The position numbers and the translations under genes are program-made. This document shows positions 37,539-50,715 of a DNA stretch of 64,000 bases, piece after piece. The notes under the pieces are model-generated. The model was not told the origin of the DNA, did no database searches, and saw only the letters and a list, made by a program, of their open reading frames with translations. The first letter of the stretch is position 1; each line of letters starts with the position of its first letter. Where the stretch lies: NCBI RefSeq assembly GCF_910589235.1, contig NC_060955.1, positions 23,640,672 to 23,704,671 of the forward strand, in the 5' to 3' direction. This DNA comes from Vespa crabro (Eukaryota; Arthropoda; Insecta; Hymenoptera; Vespidae).

Positions 37539-40500
37539 TCAATTCACTTTAACAACGAAACCATGAGTAGTTCCTATCAGTTCCGAAATGTTAGAATCAT
37601 TAGTGTCATTAGAAAAAATCGATGTGAAATTATTCGACGATTTAAGAGCAGAAAATTCTTTATATCGTTCATTATTTGTTATTACCGACGGTGGCAAAGG
37701 TGTGACCATTTTTATCGACCATTCCGAGTGATTGCGTCCACGTTGTTTCGTGACGAATGGCGCTTCGATCGCCGTTGAATTAAAACGCGCTAGGCTCGAG
37801 TTAAGTTTAAACGTTCTTTCAATGTTTCCGGCATTACGTTCTGTGTCGTCGTCAGTGGTGAATCGTTTTGTACCAATTTTTTCCATCTTGAAGAAGAGTT
37901 GACCATTGTATTCTTTATCATCGTAACGATTCTTATTCCCTATGTCGGCGGTACGAGATACTAGACGTCTTCTAGCACCATGACTTTGAAACCTCACGGT
38001 ACGATCGCCATTTTGTGAATTATCATTATTCGTTTGTACGATCGACGATCCGTTAAAAAGATGATCTTTTTTATCATTTGCAGATGCCAAGGAGTCCGTA
38101 CAATTTGGTGGTGGTTCTCTGTGAAGGTATGTCACAGGCCAATGTCTAGAATAATAATTTATATCGTTACGATCCCCGTGATCATCACCATTGTAATCGC
38201 CATAATGATGATGATGATGATGATGATGATAGACGTCCTGTTGAATCGGTCGTGGACTTGGTAAATAAGGATAATATTTCTCGCTGCACGGTCTCCATTG
38301 ATCGTCGGACAAACCCACGTAACACCTATCATATTAAATTCATTGTTATTATTATTTTTATTATTACTACTATTGTTAGTTTCTTTTACATGAAACATAA
38401 TAGGATAAAATTTGCCATAATTACCATGGATAATGAAATCCTTGAGAGTAACCGCAATGATGGTTAGGTTCGCAACAGTAATCCCAACTACCAACATCTC
38501 CTCCTTCCGTTTCGCATGACCAAAAACCAGCTACATCGTTCCTCTCGCATTTCGTATCTTTTTTACATGGGTAACCGTTTACGGTGTAATGTTGAAAGGT
38601 TGCAAAATCTGGTGCTAAGAAAACAAAAAAAAACGTACATGTATGTATGTATCTAAATACATACATATATGTATATGTACATAACTAAAAATTATATTTA
38701 CATGGTGGGAAAGTATCGTCTTGACCATTTGAGCCATGAAAATTATTATGCTCCATATATCCGTAATCACCTTCATAATCGCCATGACCACCATGTGGTC
38801 TATAAGGACGATCATCTGTTGGTCTAACTGGTGGATCAGGTCTATCGGGATCGTATGGTCTTAATCCATGCTGATAAACACTGTTAAATGGTCTAGATAT
38901 ATCATGCCCATAAAATGGTCTAGGATCCGGAATATAAATCCCATCGGATTGATCAGAGCCAGGGCCTAAATCAGGTCTAGCTGTTGGCAAAGGTAAAAGT
39001 GGTTTTCCATTACCATTTCCTTGATTACCAAAAACATGATTATCATCTATGGAATATCCTGTGATCATGCATTGTGGTTCAAGGTCCTTCCAAGCATAAA
39101 GAACGTGATCATCATCGTAGGCATAATCCAATCCTGGTCTTAAATCTCTTATCGATACGTCGCTCAAAAGACAATTTTGATCGCCCCTATCAGCTCGAAT
39201 TCTATTTTGTAATTCGTATTACGATAAGTATTTGCAATGATATTTCTTTTATTATATTATTTAAACATTAGATAATAATTACTTGTAACTGAAGGACATG
39301 CATGGTATTGGATCTTTTTGTCGCATTTTCGAACACTTTTCACGACATTCAGACTCGGAGTCAACGTTTATCGCCAACATCACTGAATACGGTGTTAATC
39401 TACACGGTTTGTGATAACTGGAATAGCATACTGTAAACAAGAGACAAAATTGTCTAGATTTTATCTCCGATCGATTTAATTGTTCTTTTTTTTTTTTTTG
39501 TCCAAAAGTGAATAACGCAAATTCGTACCATCTTCTCCACGTGGAAATTTGCTTTGTCCACCGATTTTAAATGGTGGAAAGGGATAAGGCTCGCAACCTC
39601 GTCCAAAACTACCTCGTTCGTATATTTCGGCTCCGTCCATGTCGGGCATTGTTGTTGGATTGATTTCTTGGGTTGGCCAATCGCTTAGATGACAATTCAT
39701 TGAGGGATTTCGTTGTGGAAGTCCTCCCAATCCGTATCTTATTAATGATCCAAAAAAAGTGTTAATATTATTTATAATATAAATCTAATTATCAATTTAT
39801 ACGTATACCTAAAAGCGAAACTCCGACAGGTGAATTCTCGTGAGACTGTGCATTCGACTTGACATTCGCCAAGGTCATCGACAAAAATTGATTTCCTTAT
39901 AACATCTGATGGCATACCGAAGCCACTTCTTACTCTCCAGAAGCATTCTAAAAGTGAAACAAAAAATGTCCCCCAAAAAAGAAAAGGAAAAGGAAACAGA
40001 AAATTTCATTATGTTAATAATTTTATCAAATTATTTAACCATCAGGTGGATGACGATTCTGATGATGATGATTCTGATGATGATGATTCTGATAATGATG
40101 ATGTCGTTGGGCCATCATATCGCAAGTCTTTGGATCGCCGATTATAGCGTAAATATCATAATCACGATTGGGTTCTATGTCCGTGTAAAAATTTAAATCC
40201 CTGTAAGAGATCTCGGTGAGTAGACAATTGTCCGTAGGATCGGTAGCCGCGACGTTGTATCTAAAAAGAGAAAAGAAACAAAAAAAGAAAGAAAGAAAAA
40301 GGAAAGAAAAAATAGAAAGAAAAAATCCCTCGATCGAGGGATCCGAGATTTTTTCTTTCTATGTTTTTTTTTTTCTCACCTGTAGGCCAAAGTCATGCAA
40401 AGAAAATTATTCTCGTTCAAACAAAGACTCTCGCATTCCTCCAAATTTGGTGTTAAATATGTCTTTCTAATAACATCTCTGACAAGTTTAAATCCAGCAC

Positions 40501-40836
40501 CAGCTCTCACGGTACATCGTCGTTCCTTCTTTGTTCCACCATAAAGCTGATCTCTATCAGCCGGTATATAATTGTCACCGTAACCAAAGGCACCCCCGTA
40601 ATTATAAAATTCACCATAGAAATGATCGTTCTCTTGTGGTCTCGTTGGTTTCACATCGATCGGATTTTTCGGATAATATTTTGGTATATCGAAATGATTG
40701 ACGTAATTCGTATCGTATCCGTACGAACTACCATAAATTCCATTACCATAAACTTGCCAATCCTTTGGATCTTTCCGACGGTCCGACGAATATGGTCCGA
40801 TCTCGTTCGTTCCTATAAATGATTAATACTTTAATC

Positions 40837-40869
<33 letters not shown>

Positions 40870-41725
40870 CTTTTTTCAAATATTTTTCATACATTCTTTT
40901 TTTTTTCAATCCCCAAACGTGACAATAAATATTTCGTCGATTGGTAATTCTTTGTTTTGCATTTAAAAATGAACACTTTCTTTTTGTTTTTCTTGTTTAA
41001 TTTCTAATTTTTCATAAAGAATCATAATCGAGAAACATTTGTATAGTTAATTGTAATTATAAAAAAAAAAAATTGCATTACTTACCTATGTCATTATAAG
41101 GACCATTATAATCGACTCTTCTGTCGGGATACTTCGGAAGATAAGGTCTATCAATTGGACCATGATACATTGGCCTTGGAAATAATGGTCTCCCATAAGA
41201 ATAACCATTGCCATTGAAATTGTCGATTGGTCTTCCATGGGGAGAATGAGTTTGTTGAAAAAAGGGATCACCGTGTGTCTCGTAAGGACCACCATAAACC
41301 TGTGATCTAATATCTATCTGTGGTCTAGGTAAATCTATCGGTCTTGCTGGATCAGTTTTTTGATAGATCGGTCTTTGATCATGATGAATGATGGGTCTTG
41401 GTATATCACTGGAAGGTCTTCGATCAGGAACATACGTATGTCCTGATCCAGAAGGATAAGGGCCAGGCCAAGATGGCTGAGATATTGTATCACGAAGACA
41501 ATCAGGATCTTTTTCATAATAATCACATTGCGGATCTGCTTGAAAATCTCGATGAATGTTTAAACGCGAATAAGGTACTGACGTCATCTCGCACATACCA
41601 CGTGATCCAGGACCCATTCGTCTGCGATCAATCCAGAAACATTTATTATAATTTCGATGTATATATTAATATATTAAAAAGATATATTTTGCATATGGTC
41701 TATACATACACACACACATATATCC

Positions 41726-41775
<50 letters not shown>

Positions 41776-42614
41776 CTACAAGTAATATATACAATATACC
41801 TATAATTTAACAAAGGTATATATATATATGTATATATCTATGTCTAAGATAATATATACATATATATGTGTGTGTATGTGCGTTTGTTTATATATATAAC
41901 AACGTATGCAATTGTTTACGAATCAAGAAGCGTGTCACAGTGCGCTTGCGATGCGATCAAATTATCCATGATGCAATCGGACAGGTCATGCACTTGTGCA
42001 TATGTATACTCTGTTTTTTTCTTCATTTTTTTCGTTTTTTTCTTTTTTTTTTTTTACGTTTATTCCAAACATTTACGTACAAATACGCGCGAGAGAGAGA
42101 TCACCGGACTATGTCAACTCTACGAATAATCGTGTTAAATGTTAAGCGAAGCGAATCTTTCTTTTTATAGCTTTTATTTATTTATTTATTTATTTATTTA
42201 TTTTTGTTAATTACCTGTAATTGAAGCCTTCGCAAATGAAATATTTTTCGTAATCACAGGCACGATGACACTCATCTAATCTCTGACACTCGACCGCTCT
42301 TCTTACATAAACTTGCACCGTTTTTTTGCCAGTTAAAAGTCTTCGGTAACACGCTGCATCAAATTAATTGATTGATTGATTAATTATTAATTGATTGATT
42401 TTATTTAATAAAATAATTAATCAATTAATTATAAACATATAAATAAATCAAATGAACGAATGACGTTCTATGAGGTTGTAGCTTCATCGAAAAAAAACTT
42501 ACGCGAACAATCTTCAACTGCATCCTCTATTAATATTACAGAACCTTGAACGGAAGTTCGAATGAATAAAATTAACACAAAAATTGATAATCGTTTTTTG
42601 CCACTTAAATTCAT
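37539..42614 (-). CDS. Secreted protein with four PAN/apple domains and a C-terminal cysteine-rich domain
   Basis: Eleven exons: 42503-42614, 42215-42353, 41086-41621, 40380-40812, 40040-40260, 39809-39947, 39529-39737, 39283-39430, 38702-39201, 38425-38614 and 37539-38325, giving 1137 residues. Residues 1-24 form a signal peptide (RLSIFVLILFIRTSVQG), so the protein is extracellular. Four PAN modules follow, each split by a phase-2 intron and bounded by phase-1 introns, for example ECHRACDYEKYFICEGFNYR and ECREKCSKMRQ...CMSFSYK. Modules are linked by Pro/Asp/Tyr/Gly-rich, probably disordered, spacers. The end has a distinct cysteine cluster (KCERNDVAGFWSCETEGG, SWDYCC, HHCGY), an octahistidine run and several N-glycosylation motifs. 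A role in apical or cuticle matrix adhesion is inference. No named orthologue is claimed. Confidence 0.85.
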
Positions 42615-43009
42615 TTTTTATATATATATGTATATATATATATATTTTTTTTTTTTTTTTAATCAAATAATTAATCGATCTCAAATTAAGCGAGAAGCGA
42701 ACAATTTTTTAATAGGATTCATTTTGAAATGAATTATTAATATCGATCACTTTTTCTATTATCTCATAAAATTTCATATATCGCGAACATAACTTTTTTT
42801 TTTTTTATTTTGAAATTCTTTTTTAATTTCTTTTTCTTTTTTTACATACATATGTATATATATATATATATATACACATATACGTTTGAGTAAATACTAT
42901 TGGCACTTCGATATCGTCGTTTCGATCATTTCTTTCCTTTTTAGAAACGAGAAGCGGCGCGAATAGAAAATCGTACAAAAAGTAACGGAGAAATTACGAG
43001 CTCGCATCG

Positions 43010-43016
43010 TTTTATA
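43010..43016 (-). promoter_or_regulatory. TATA box of the 1137-residue PAN gene
   Basis: TATAAAA on the minus strand, in a locally GC-rich context (ctataaaacgatgcgagctc). A start site about 30 bases downstream (near 42980) would give a 5' UTR of about 370 bases. It supports an independent promoter for the downstream PAN gene. Confidence 0.4.
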
Positions 43017-43896
43017 GAAAAGTGAACGTTTCCGTGGGAATAATAGTGGGAGGAACTACACCGTAAATATTGGGGGAGGGGTTTTGGTGTTACATGATCA
43101 TTAATGACTCTACTTACTATTATTATTTTTCTTTCCGTCCTTCTACTTTTTCCTTTTTCTTTCTTTCTTTTTTTCTTTTCCTTTTTTTTTTTTTTTTTCT
43201 TTTTTCGTCCTTTCTTACTAACTACATATCGCACGTGCGCAATTGCAATCGGCAACTTTGTCTTCGCCGAAAAATCTAATTTCCATTGGCTTTGACGATT
43301 GTCAATAATTTTTAATGGCAATCAAAAAATTTATTTCGATTAATTACGAAGAAGAAACAAAGAATAGACATATTAACAAATATATTACAAAAGAAAAAAG
43401 AAATCTTTTGAATATTATTGAAAATGTTTTGTCTTTTTGTTTCTTTTTCTTTTTTTTTTTTTTTTATTTTTTCGTCATCATTAATGTCATGTCAGACTTG
43501 TTGGTTAATGATTTTTGTAAGAAAGAAAGAGAAAAAAAAGGGCAAAAGATTCGATTAAGAAATGATTAAAACGATACGTTGTTTCGTTAAAAATCCTTAA
43601 TATCGTCGAATATGTTTTATCTTTTCTTTTTTTTTTTCCTTTTTCTTTTTCCGTTTTCGTTACCTTCCCGCTTAAATCTTATGTCGGTGAATAATTTTTC
43701 ATATATACATATTAAGAGAAATGACGTCAATTTAGAAGGGACGGAATCGTGTGTGTCCTCGATGTTTTGTCAAGGTCACTCTACACTAGCACAATTATTT
43801 CAGCCAGGTCGAGTTCGTCCATTATCGAGCTCGATGAATTTAACAAATTCGTATTTCCGCTATTTAAAATCCGCGCCTCTTATTTACACCATTAAT

Positions 43897-43908
<12 letters not shown>

Positions 43909-43951
<43 letters not shown>
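43909..43951. repeat. (GA)n microsatellite
   Basis: About 20 perfect GA units in the region between the two PAN-domain coding regions. Confidence 0.9.
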
Positions 43952-43955
<4 letters not shown>

Positions 43956-44500
43956 CTACGACATCTTATGTGACTTTTTTCGAATTTGTTCTCTTCCGTT
44001 TTTGATAGCTGATCTTTTTAGATCTCGTTTAAAATAATGTCCGTTAAATTTCTAGATGGTGCATCTGTTTCTCGTGTAATCGTGTCATGGCAAATCAGGA
44101 ATGCACGTTGCACAAGGGAGAAAAATAAATGGCGAGACGTTACAGGACGTTCGACTTCCGGCTCGCGTGATCCATCACCATGAGACGCTCTTACTTTCGA
44201 GTGTCCCCTTATTTCTCGTTGCGCTTCGAATTAATTGTTTCGAATTCTTCGTTTCGTTCTATCGAAAGATATTCGATTAAATCAAATCTCGATATACTAT
44301 ATCGACTATTTTTTTTTTTTATGAACATTTATTTAATCCTTTAACAATGTAATTAATGTTTCTTCACATTTTTATGATTTTTATTTCCTTTTTCTTTATT
44401 TTATTTTCCTCATAGTTTTCTTTTTTTTTCATTTTTCATTTTTTTTTCATTTTTTTTTTCATTTTTTTTTTTTTTTTCATTAGATCCGATAAGCTTGATC

Positions 44501-44850
44501 CGATATGATCTACAGATCGAAGGATCTATTAAATGCTTGGGAAGTTGGAACGAGTTAATATTTTTCTTTTTTTAGATATCTATTCAATTTTTTTTACGAT
44601 GCGATCTATAAGATCGAAAGATCTTAGAAAGGTCGATGTAATTGGTAAACAATTAATTTTCTCTTTTCCACGTTATCTCATTTATTTATTTTTATATTTA
44701 TTTTTATTAAATTCGATAAGTCCTTATGATACGATCTATAGATCAAAAGATCTACTAAAATAAGCAATTGATAAGGGAGAATTAAATTTATTTTTATTAG
44801 ATTGAGCTTTCGATAGATTTTCGATATGATCTATAGATCTATATATCGAA
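44501..44850. repeat. Degenerate tandem repeat built on GATCTATAGATC
   Basis: Four related segments start near 44501, 44597, 44728 and 44821. Each contains a cgat(a/g)(t/c)gatctat(a)agatc-type palindrome followed by a (a/g)gatct word, separated by T-rich spacers. Spacing is about 94-131 bases. Confidence 0.6.
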
Positions 44851-45535
44851 ATGCATATATATTTCGATACAAAAAAAAAAAGAAAAGAAAAAGAAAAAGA
44901 AATGCATTTCTTAGTTTACTTCCTTTTTTCCTTCTGCTTTTTTTTTCTTTCTTTCTTTCTTTCTTTCTTTCTTTTTTTTTTCTATCTCTTCCTACGACGT
45001 CGGCGACGATTATAAAATATGATTTGTACGTAGACTTTTTGCGTGATGTAATAAAAAGTAAATTGTCGTTACGATAAGACTCCGTGCACCGGAAAACAAC
45101 GAATGAACACCGGCTTAATTGACATAAAGCTTAAAATCTATGTCATTGCCGTTAGGCTCAAACTATTCACGTTGAGATGATTAATCAATGAACGCTTTTT
45201 GATAAATGTGGAATGATTTATTTCGCTGATCTCACGTCGATCCGCGAAGAAGTGACGTGAATGTTGCACGTTATTGTTAAATTATGAATAGCATGAGAAT
45301 TTCTATTAATGTGACCTTACGTTCTTTTTATTTTTTTCTTTTTTTTTTTTCTTTTTTTTTTTCATTCGAGATGAATATCTAAAAATTCGATTAATAATCG
45401 AGATAAAGTATATACACATGTGTGTAATACTTAAACTATTATTTAATAACTAAAACTATTTATTAATAACTAAAACTATTTATTAATAATATGTATATAT
45501 ATGTATATATGTTATATATGTATTAAGAAAAATTA

Positions 45536-47379
45536 TTACTCACAGTTATTTTCTTCGTTAATTGGAACATGAAATTTCTTGTTATAATCGTTCATAAAAT
45601 TTTTATAATCGTTCGTACCCATGGAAACGTCGTCGTTCGTGTTAATGACGAAAGGACGTGTTTGATTACGTCGAAATTGTTGAATTATTCCATTTTGAAT
45701 AGGTTTCCATCTAACAGGTACTTGATAATTATGTTCATTCGTAGGTATAACTGTGGTCGTACGATATATCTGATAATTCTTAACGATCATGCCATTATCC
45801 TTGTCGGTTTTATAAGAATCCTTTTTGTTATTATCATTTGGGAAATTCGACAAAGTTTTCGTGCATTCCTCGTAAATATTAGTTACTGGTTTTGAATAAA
45901 TTTCATTTATCGGTTTATTTCCATAATTTTGAAAATCTTTGTTTTGCCAAACGTTATCATAAGCCGGACGATAAATCAATGTCACTGGACGATATACGTC
46001 ATCCTTTGTAATAATTGGTCTATCAAAATGAAATAAATCTTCGTATCCTTTTTCGAAATAAATTTTCTCACCGAAATTGTTACCCAATAATTGTGGCTTT
46101 TTATCAGTCGGTAATTTAGATTCATTGTTTATACCAAAAATTGAATATTTTTGATCGTTAATTGGAATTTTCGGTCTTGAACCATAATTCTTGTTTCTAA
46201 TGATGTCTATGATACGTTGTTCGTCATCGAATGATGATAAATACGATTGTTGACTCGTGTTTTGTCTTTTCCCATTATTTTCAGATCTTTAAATAAACAA
46301 ATGTATATATGTTATTATATATGTTATATAATTTCTTTATATTAAAAAAAAAAAAAAAAAAAAAAATATTTTGTTTAATGCAATCAAATTTTATCTGATA
46401 TAATGAGATATAAATACTATATAATTTTATATAAGAGATAAATACTATATAATTTTTTCATACCATATCTAATGATAGTCTGATAAAAATCAATAAATAG
46501 ATTTTTCTATTTGAATTATTACCTGTTAGGTTGATAAATATTTGGCAAAAACGATCCAAAGAGACCACCAGAAAATCTAGAATTCGTTCTTGTATTATTC
46601 ATCGATTTTTGATTTCCGCTATTTCCAGTTTTATAAAGTCGATCAGGTTCACAATTTGGTAAACGTTCTGTACGCAAATAAACATCGTAATCCGAATTTG
46701 TTTGCAGATCTTCTGGATTTGGCATTTTTGAACTCAATTCACAACTTGTGTTTCCTTTTGGGCTAATTCTGTGAACCAAAAAAGAAAAGAAAAGAAGATA
46801 TAATAAATAATAATAATAATAATAATAATATTAATAATAATAATAATATCGAACTTTTGTAATGAAATTTTATTCGACGATTAGATTCGACGTTTTTAAG
46901 ATACTTTTCACATAAAAAGAAAAAAAAGAACAAAAAATTCAGGATAAAATAAAATTCATGCCAAATAGTTGACGAACTTACCCGTAGCCAAACGCAACGC
47001 AAGAACTTCGTCTTTTCGAACATTCCTCTTCGCAATCAGAAATACTGTTCACTTTAATAGTAAAGAAAATATCTTTATCTGGTAATTTCGTGCCAATGGA
47101 TACTCTGGTATAACAATCTAAAGATAAACAAAAATGCATAGACGTACAAACGTAAAGATAATTAATATTTTCTTTTTTTTCTTTTTTCTTTTTTCTTTTC
47201 CTTTTTTTTTCTTTTTCAGAGATAAATTTTTCTCTTTCGTTCGATCACTCACCGTTCGCCAAGATCACCAATTGATTGTCGATCGTAAGATCTTGAAGTT
47301 TGGACGTACATATTGATCCAAAAAATTGTAATGCAATTAACAAAAATTCACGTTCGATCCTTCTCCCTTGTCCCCACAT
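45536..47379 (-). CDS. Secreted protein with one PAN/apple domain (possibly the 5' part of the next PAN gene)
   Basis: Four exons: 47253-47379, 46982-47117, 46523-46768 and 45536-46286, giving 419 residues if the TAA at 45536-45538 is used. Residues 1-25 are a hydrophobic signal (REFLLIALQFFGSICTS). A single PAN module runs from about residue 43 (DCYTRVSIGTKL, DCEEECSKRRSSCVAFGYG, then SCELSSK and YDVYLRTERLPNCE). The rest is Asn/Tyr/Lys-rich and disordered. The exon-phase pattern 1-2 matches the modules of the neighbouring 1137-residue gene. The last exon overruns a perfect GTGAGT donor at 45538-45543, with phase 1, eight bases before the stop codon ends. The stop may therefore be intronic and the gene may continue into exon 2 of the neighbour. 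Function unknown; extracellular location inferred from the signal peptide. Confidence 0.75.
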
Positions 47380-48625
47380 TTTTTAACGGATAAAAAAACT
47401 CTCCGTTGATATCTTCGTAAAAGGATATTATTATTCGATCCTGTATATCAACGAATTTACTTAAATTTATTATCCAGACGATTTATCCTTAACGCGATCT
47501 ACAAACACGTTTTAAATTCGATCGATAATTACGATCTTCTCTTTTTTTTTTTTTTTTTTACAATAAAAATCAACGTTTAATAATATATATGTATATATAT
47601 ATGCTAAAATGATCGATAAATTTTTTTTTTCTTTCTTTCTTTTTAATCTTTTACATTTTACCAATGTTCCAATCATTTTCATAATTATTCGAGAAATAAT
47701 TTTCAAATTATCGTTTTATTCGAACACGCAAATATTGTTGAATCAAAACCTATAATAATTTCAATGCTTCTCTCTTTCTTCTAAATTTCACATTGAAATC
47801 ACTTTCACGTAATTATCACCTCTTCGTACGTAAAGAAAAAAAAAAAGGGAAAAAAAAAAAAGAAAAAAAAAAAATAGGAAATTAATTGGATGAAAATCGA
47901 CGTTTTAAAGAAAAAGGAGAAAATATCACGACGGAAAAGTAAATTCAATAATTCTTTTCCTTTTTTTTTCTTCTTCTTCTTTTCTTTTCTTTTTTTTTTT
48001 TTTTTCACTCGTTCGTAATTATTATATATATAAAAAGAACGTTTAAATAGGGAATAATTTTCAATTAATTAAATAAGAAATTTCAACGTACAAATCTAAA
48101 AGTAGAATTGAAAACTTTGAAAAGTAGAATCGATCGATCTGCTTCGGGAGCAAAGAACTAAATAAGACGATACGATCGAATAGAGAATTCGTCACCTTTG
48201 CCGCAAACTCCTCTCTCTCTCTCTTTCTTTCTCTCTTTCTCTTACTTTCTCTCTCTCTCTTTCTCTCACTCTCTCTCTCTCTCTCTCTCTTTCTATCGAA
48301 TACGACACGTTCACCGAGGATGACGAGGTAGCTTAATTAACGGGTCCGCCGTAATTATCATCGCCTCACCGCGGTTCATTATACTTTCGTGAATAAAACA
48401 GAACTAAACTCGTGCCTCTTACGATTGACTCACTACTGAGAGGATCGTCTAACTGTATCATTGTCTTATAGAAGAAGGAGCAACACTCAAGACTGTGTAT
48501 TATCCTTCCTATTCTTCTTCTTCTTTTTCTTCTGCTTCTTCTGCTTCTTCTACTTCTTCTTCTTCTTCTTCTTCTGTGTGCATTTGCACGCTTAAAGGAA
48601 CTCGAGTATATAGATACCTAGATAT

Positions 48626-48999
48626 ACAGGGTGTCCGAAAAGATTTGACCTATATTTCATAAAAGACTATCAAGAGGATCCCATATATAAAACTTTCTAA
48701 TAGGAAACAATGATGTTAGTTGAAAGTGGAGGGGAGGTAACTCTTTATGTTGAAAAAAGATATAAAACGGACTACATACTTGGTCTTAATTAAGTTTTAA
48801 TGCGTTTCTTTTTTTCTTTTTTAATCATTTAATTCAACCGACGAGAGAAGGAAGGAAAAATGAATAAAAAAAAAAAAGAAAAGAAAAAAAAGAAAAAAAA
48901 GAAAAAAAAGAAGAAGTTAAATTTAAAGTATGAAATCGAAACTGCTGGATACTTTCTGTATGATCCTGAAGTATGCGTCAAATCTTTTAGAACACCATG

Positions 49000-49000
<1 letters not shown>
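48626..49000. mobile_element. Short nonautonomous inverted-repeat element (MITE-like)
   Basis: The ends 48626-48649 and 48977-49000 are inverted repeats matching at 21 of 24 bases by my count, each beginning ACAGGGTGTCC or ACATGGTGTTC and containing AAAAGATTTGAC. Terminal GGTGTCC motifs are frequent at the ends of insect repeats. The element is flanked by AT/TA on both sides, so any TA target duplication is hard to prove. It has no coding capacity; a poly-A/AAG tract lies inside it. Confidence 0.6.
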
Positions 49001-49032
<32 letters not shown>

Positions 49033-50651
49033 TATATATAAAAAATATATATATATATATAAGAACTCTTTAAGTATACTATTCTTCTTTCAAATCTTTT
49101 CTTTCTCTTACATAGCCACAACAAGTGCTCAACTACGAGCAAGTGCAATCCTATTCTGCAATTCGGAATTTCATTAACTCGTTTGTTCGTTCGTTCATTC
49201 GTTCGTTTGTCCAGGATATAGTAATAGTAGTAGTAGTAACTGTTCGAGTCCATAACCATGAATTTTTACGCAAGAAGAACATTAGTTTCTTATTCCTTGG
49301 CATATATATACGTATACGTGTGTGCGTTTTTTTTTTTTTTTTTCCATACGCATATACATATGTATACATTTTCTAAGCTTTCGAATGTTATAAAATATAT
49401 ATTTCGATCTTTCTACAAAATTGATATATAAAATTAATTAACAAAATCGCTTTAATCTATTGTTATTATTATTTATAAATTACGACGATGAAAGAAAAAA
49501 TAAAAATAAAAAAAAAAAAAATGTATCGTATAGAGATTAAAAATTTTCTTTATTATTTCGTAAATTATAATCGTCAACGATGAAACAGATTTTTATTTTT
49601 TCATAAAATCTAATCACGCGAGATGATCTCGTTCATTATGATATGGAATAATGAAATATATTTTTATTTGTTTCCTAAATTTTATTCGCACAGGATCATT
49701 TGTTTCAATTTATAAATTATAATCATAATAATCTTAATTAATTAATCACATAATCATGAAGTACACAATTAAAAAAGGAAAAAAAAAAACAAAAAAAGAA
49801 AATGAAAATAATCATATAATCATATAATAATAATATAATCAATAAAAATATTCTACTGAACTATATAAAAATTGTTTATGCAAATTACAAGTTGGATGCA
49901 ATAACGTGCCATCCATATCCCTCTAATTATCATTTGTCTGACGATTAGTAACTGTAAGATAGATAGCTTAGCCAGAGAGCTAATTTTCTTGTGTCCTGGG
50001 CACGTCGAGGTAGGGCATTTTAAGTGGGTTGCACCTTGATGGGTTGCGAAGGATGATGGAAAGGAAAAAAAAAGAAAAAAAAAGAAAAAGAAAAAGAAAA
50101 AGAAAAAGGAAAAAAAAAAGATTACTTACGTAGTACCTCGAAAAAAAAAAGACAGATTTTTTTGAAATTAGTCAATCTCGAGTTCTCTATCGTTAAAATC
50201 CCATTGTACTCTTTAAACGTTAGAAAACACTGTCGTCTCGTTTGAAAATTATGCGGTATGTTAATTGATGAGATTCCTCGGCTATTACACGCCAGCTAGA
50301 ATGCTCTTGCTGTCGTACAATTATCTAAACACTTTCCTTCGCGGAAAAGTAATTATTGTTGATTCTTGTTTGCTTCGATTATCCTTCTTCTTCTTCTTCT
50401 TCTTCTCTCCTTGTTTTTATTATTATAATATATTATATAATTTTCTATACGTGCATATATATTTTTTATATATATATATTTTTTTTATATCGAAAAGGAG
50501 ATTAATATATAACGTATTAAAGGAGAACAAGGGAAGAAAAAGGAAATAAAAAGAGAGAGATAGAGAGAGAATTAGAAATATATATTAAGTTCTAATTAAA
50601 AAATAAATCAATTAATTGAAATTAATTTGTTAATTTTTTCTTTCCTTTTTC

Positions 50652-50652
<1 letters not shown>

Positions 50653-50713
<61 letters not shown>
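50653..50713. repeat. (TTA)n microsatellite
   Basis: About 20 perfect ATT units. Comparable arrays occur at about 8724-8790 and 9737-9800. Confidence 0.9.

Positions 50714-50715
<2 letters not shown>

Larger units (their letters stand above)
42615..45535. promoter_or_regulatory. Promoter region of the 1137-residue PAN gene, or intron of a joint PAN gene
   Basis: A minus-strand TATAAAA lies at 43010-43016, about 400 bases upstream of the start codon, in a GC-richer segment (42945-43080). A TCAAGGTCA nuclear-receptor site is at 43770-43778. (GA)n occupies about 43909-43951. Degenerate GATCTATAGATC repeats lie at 44501-44850. Complex nonrepetitive islands occur at about 44040-44240 and 45080-45290. 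No gene was recognised. If the PAN genes are one unit, this is an intron. Confidence 0.5.
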
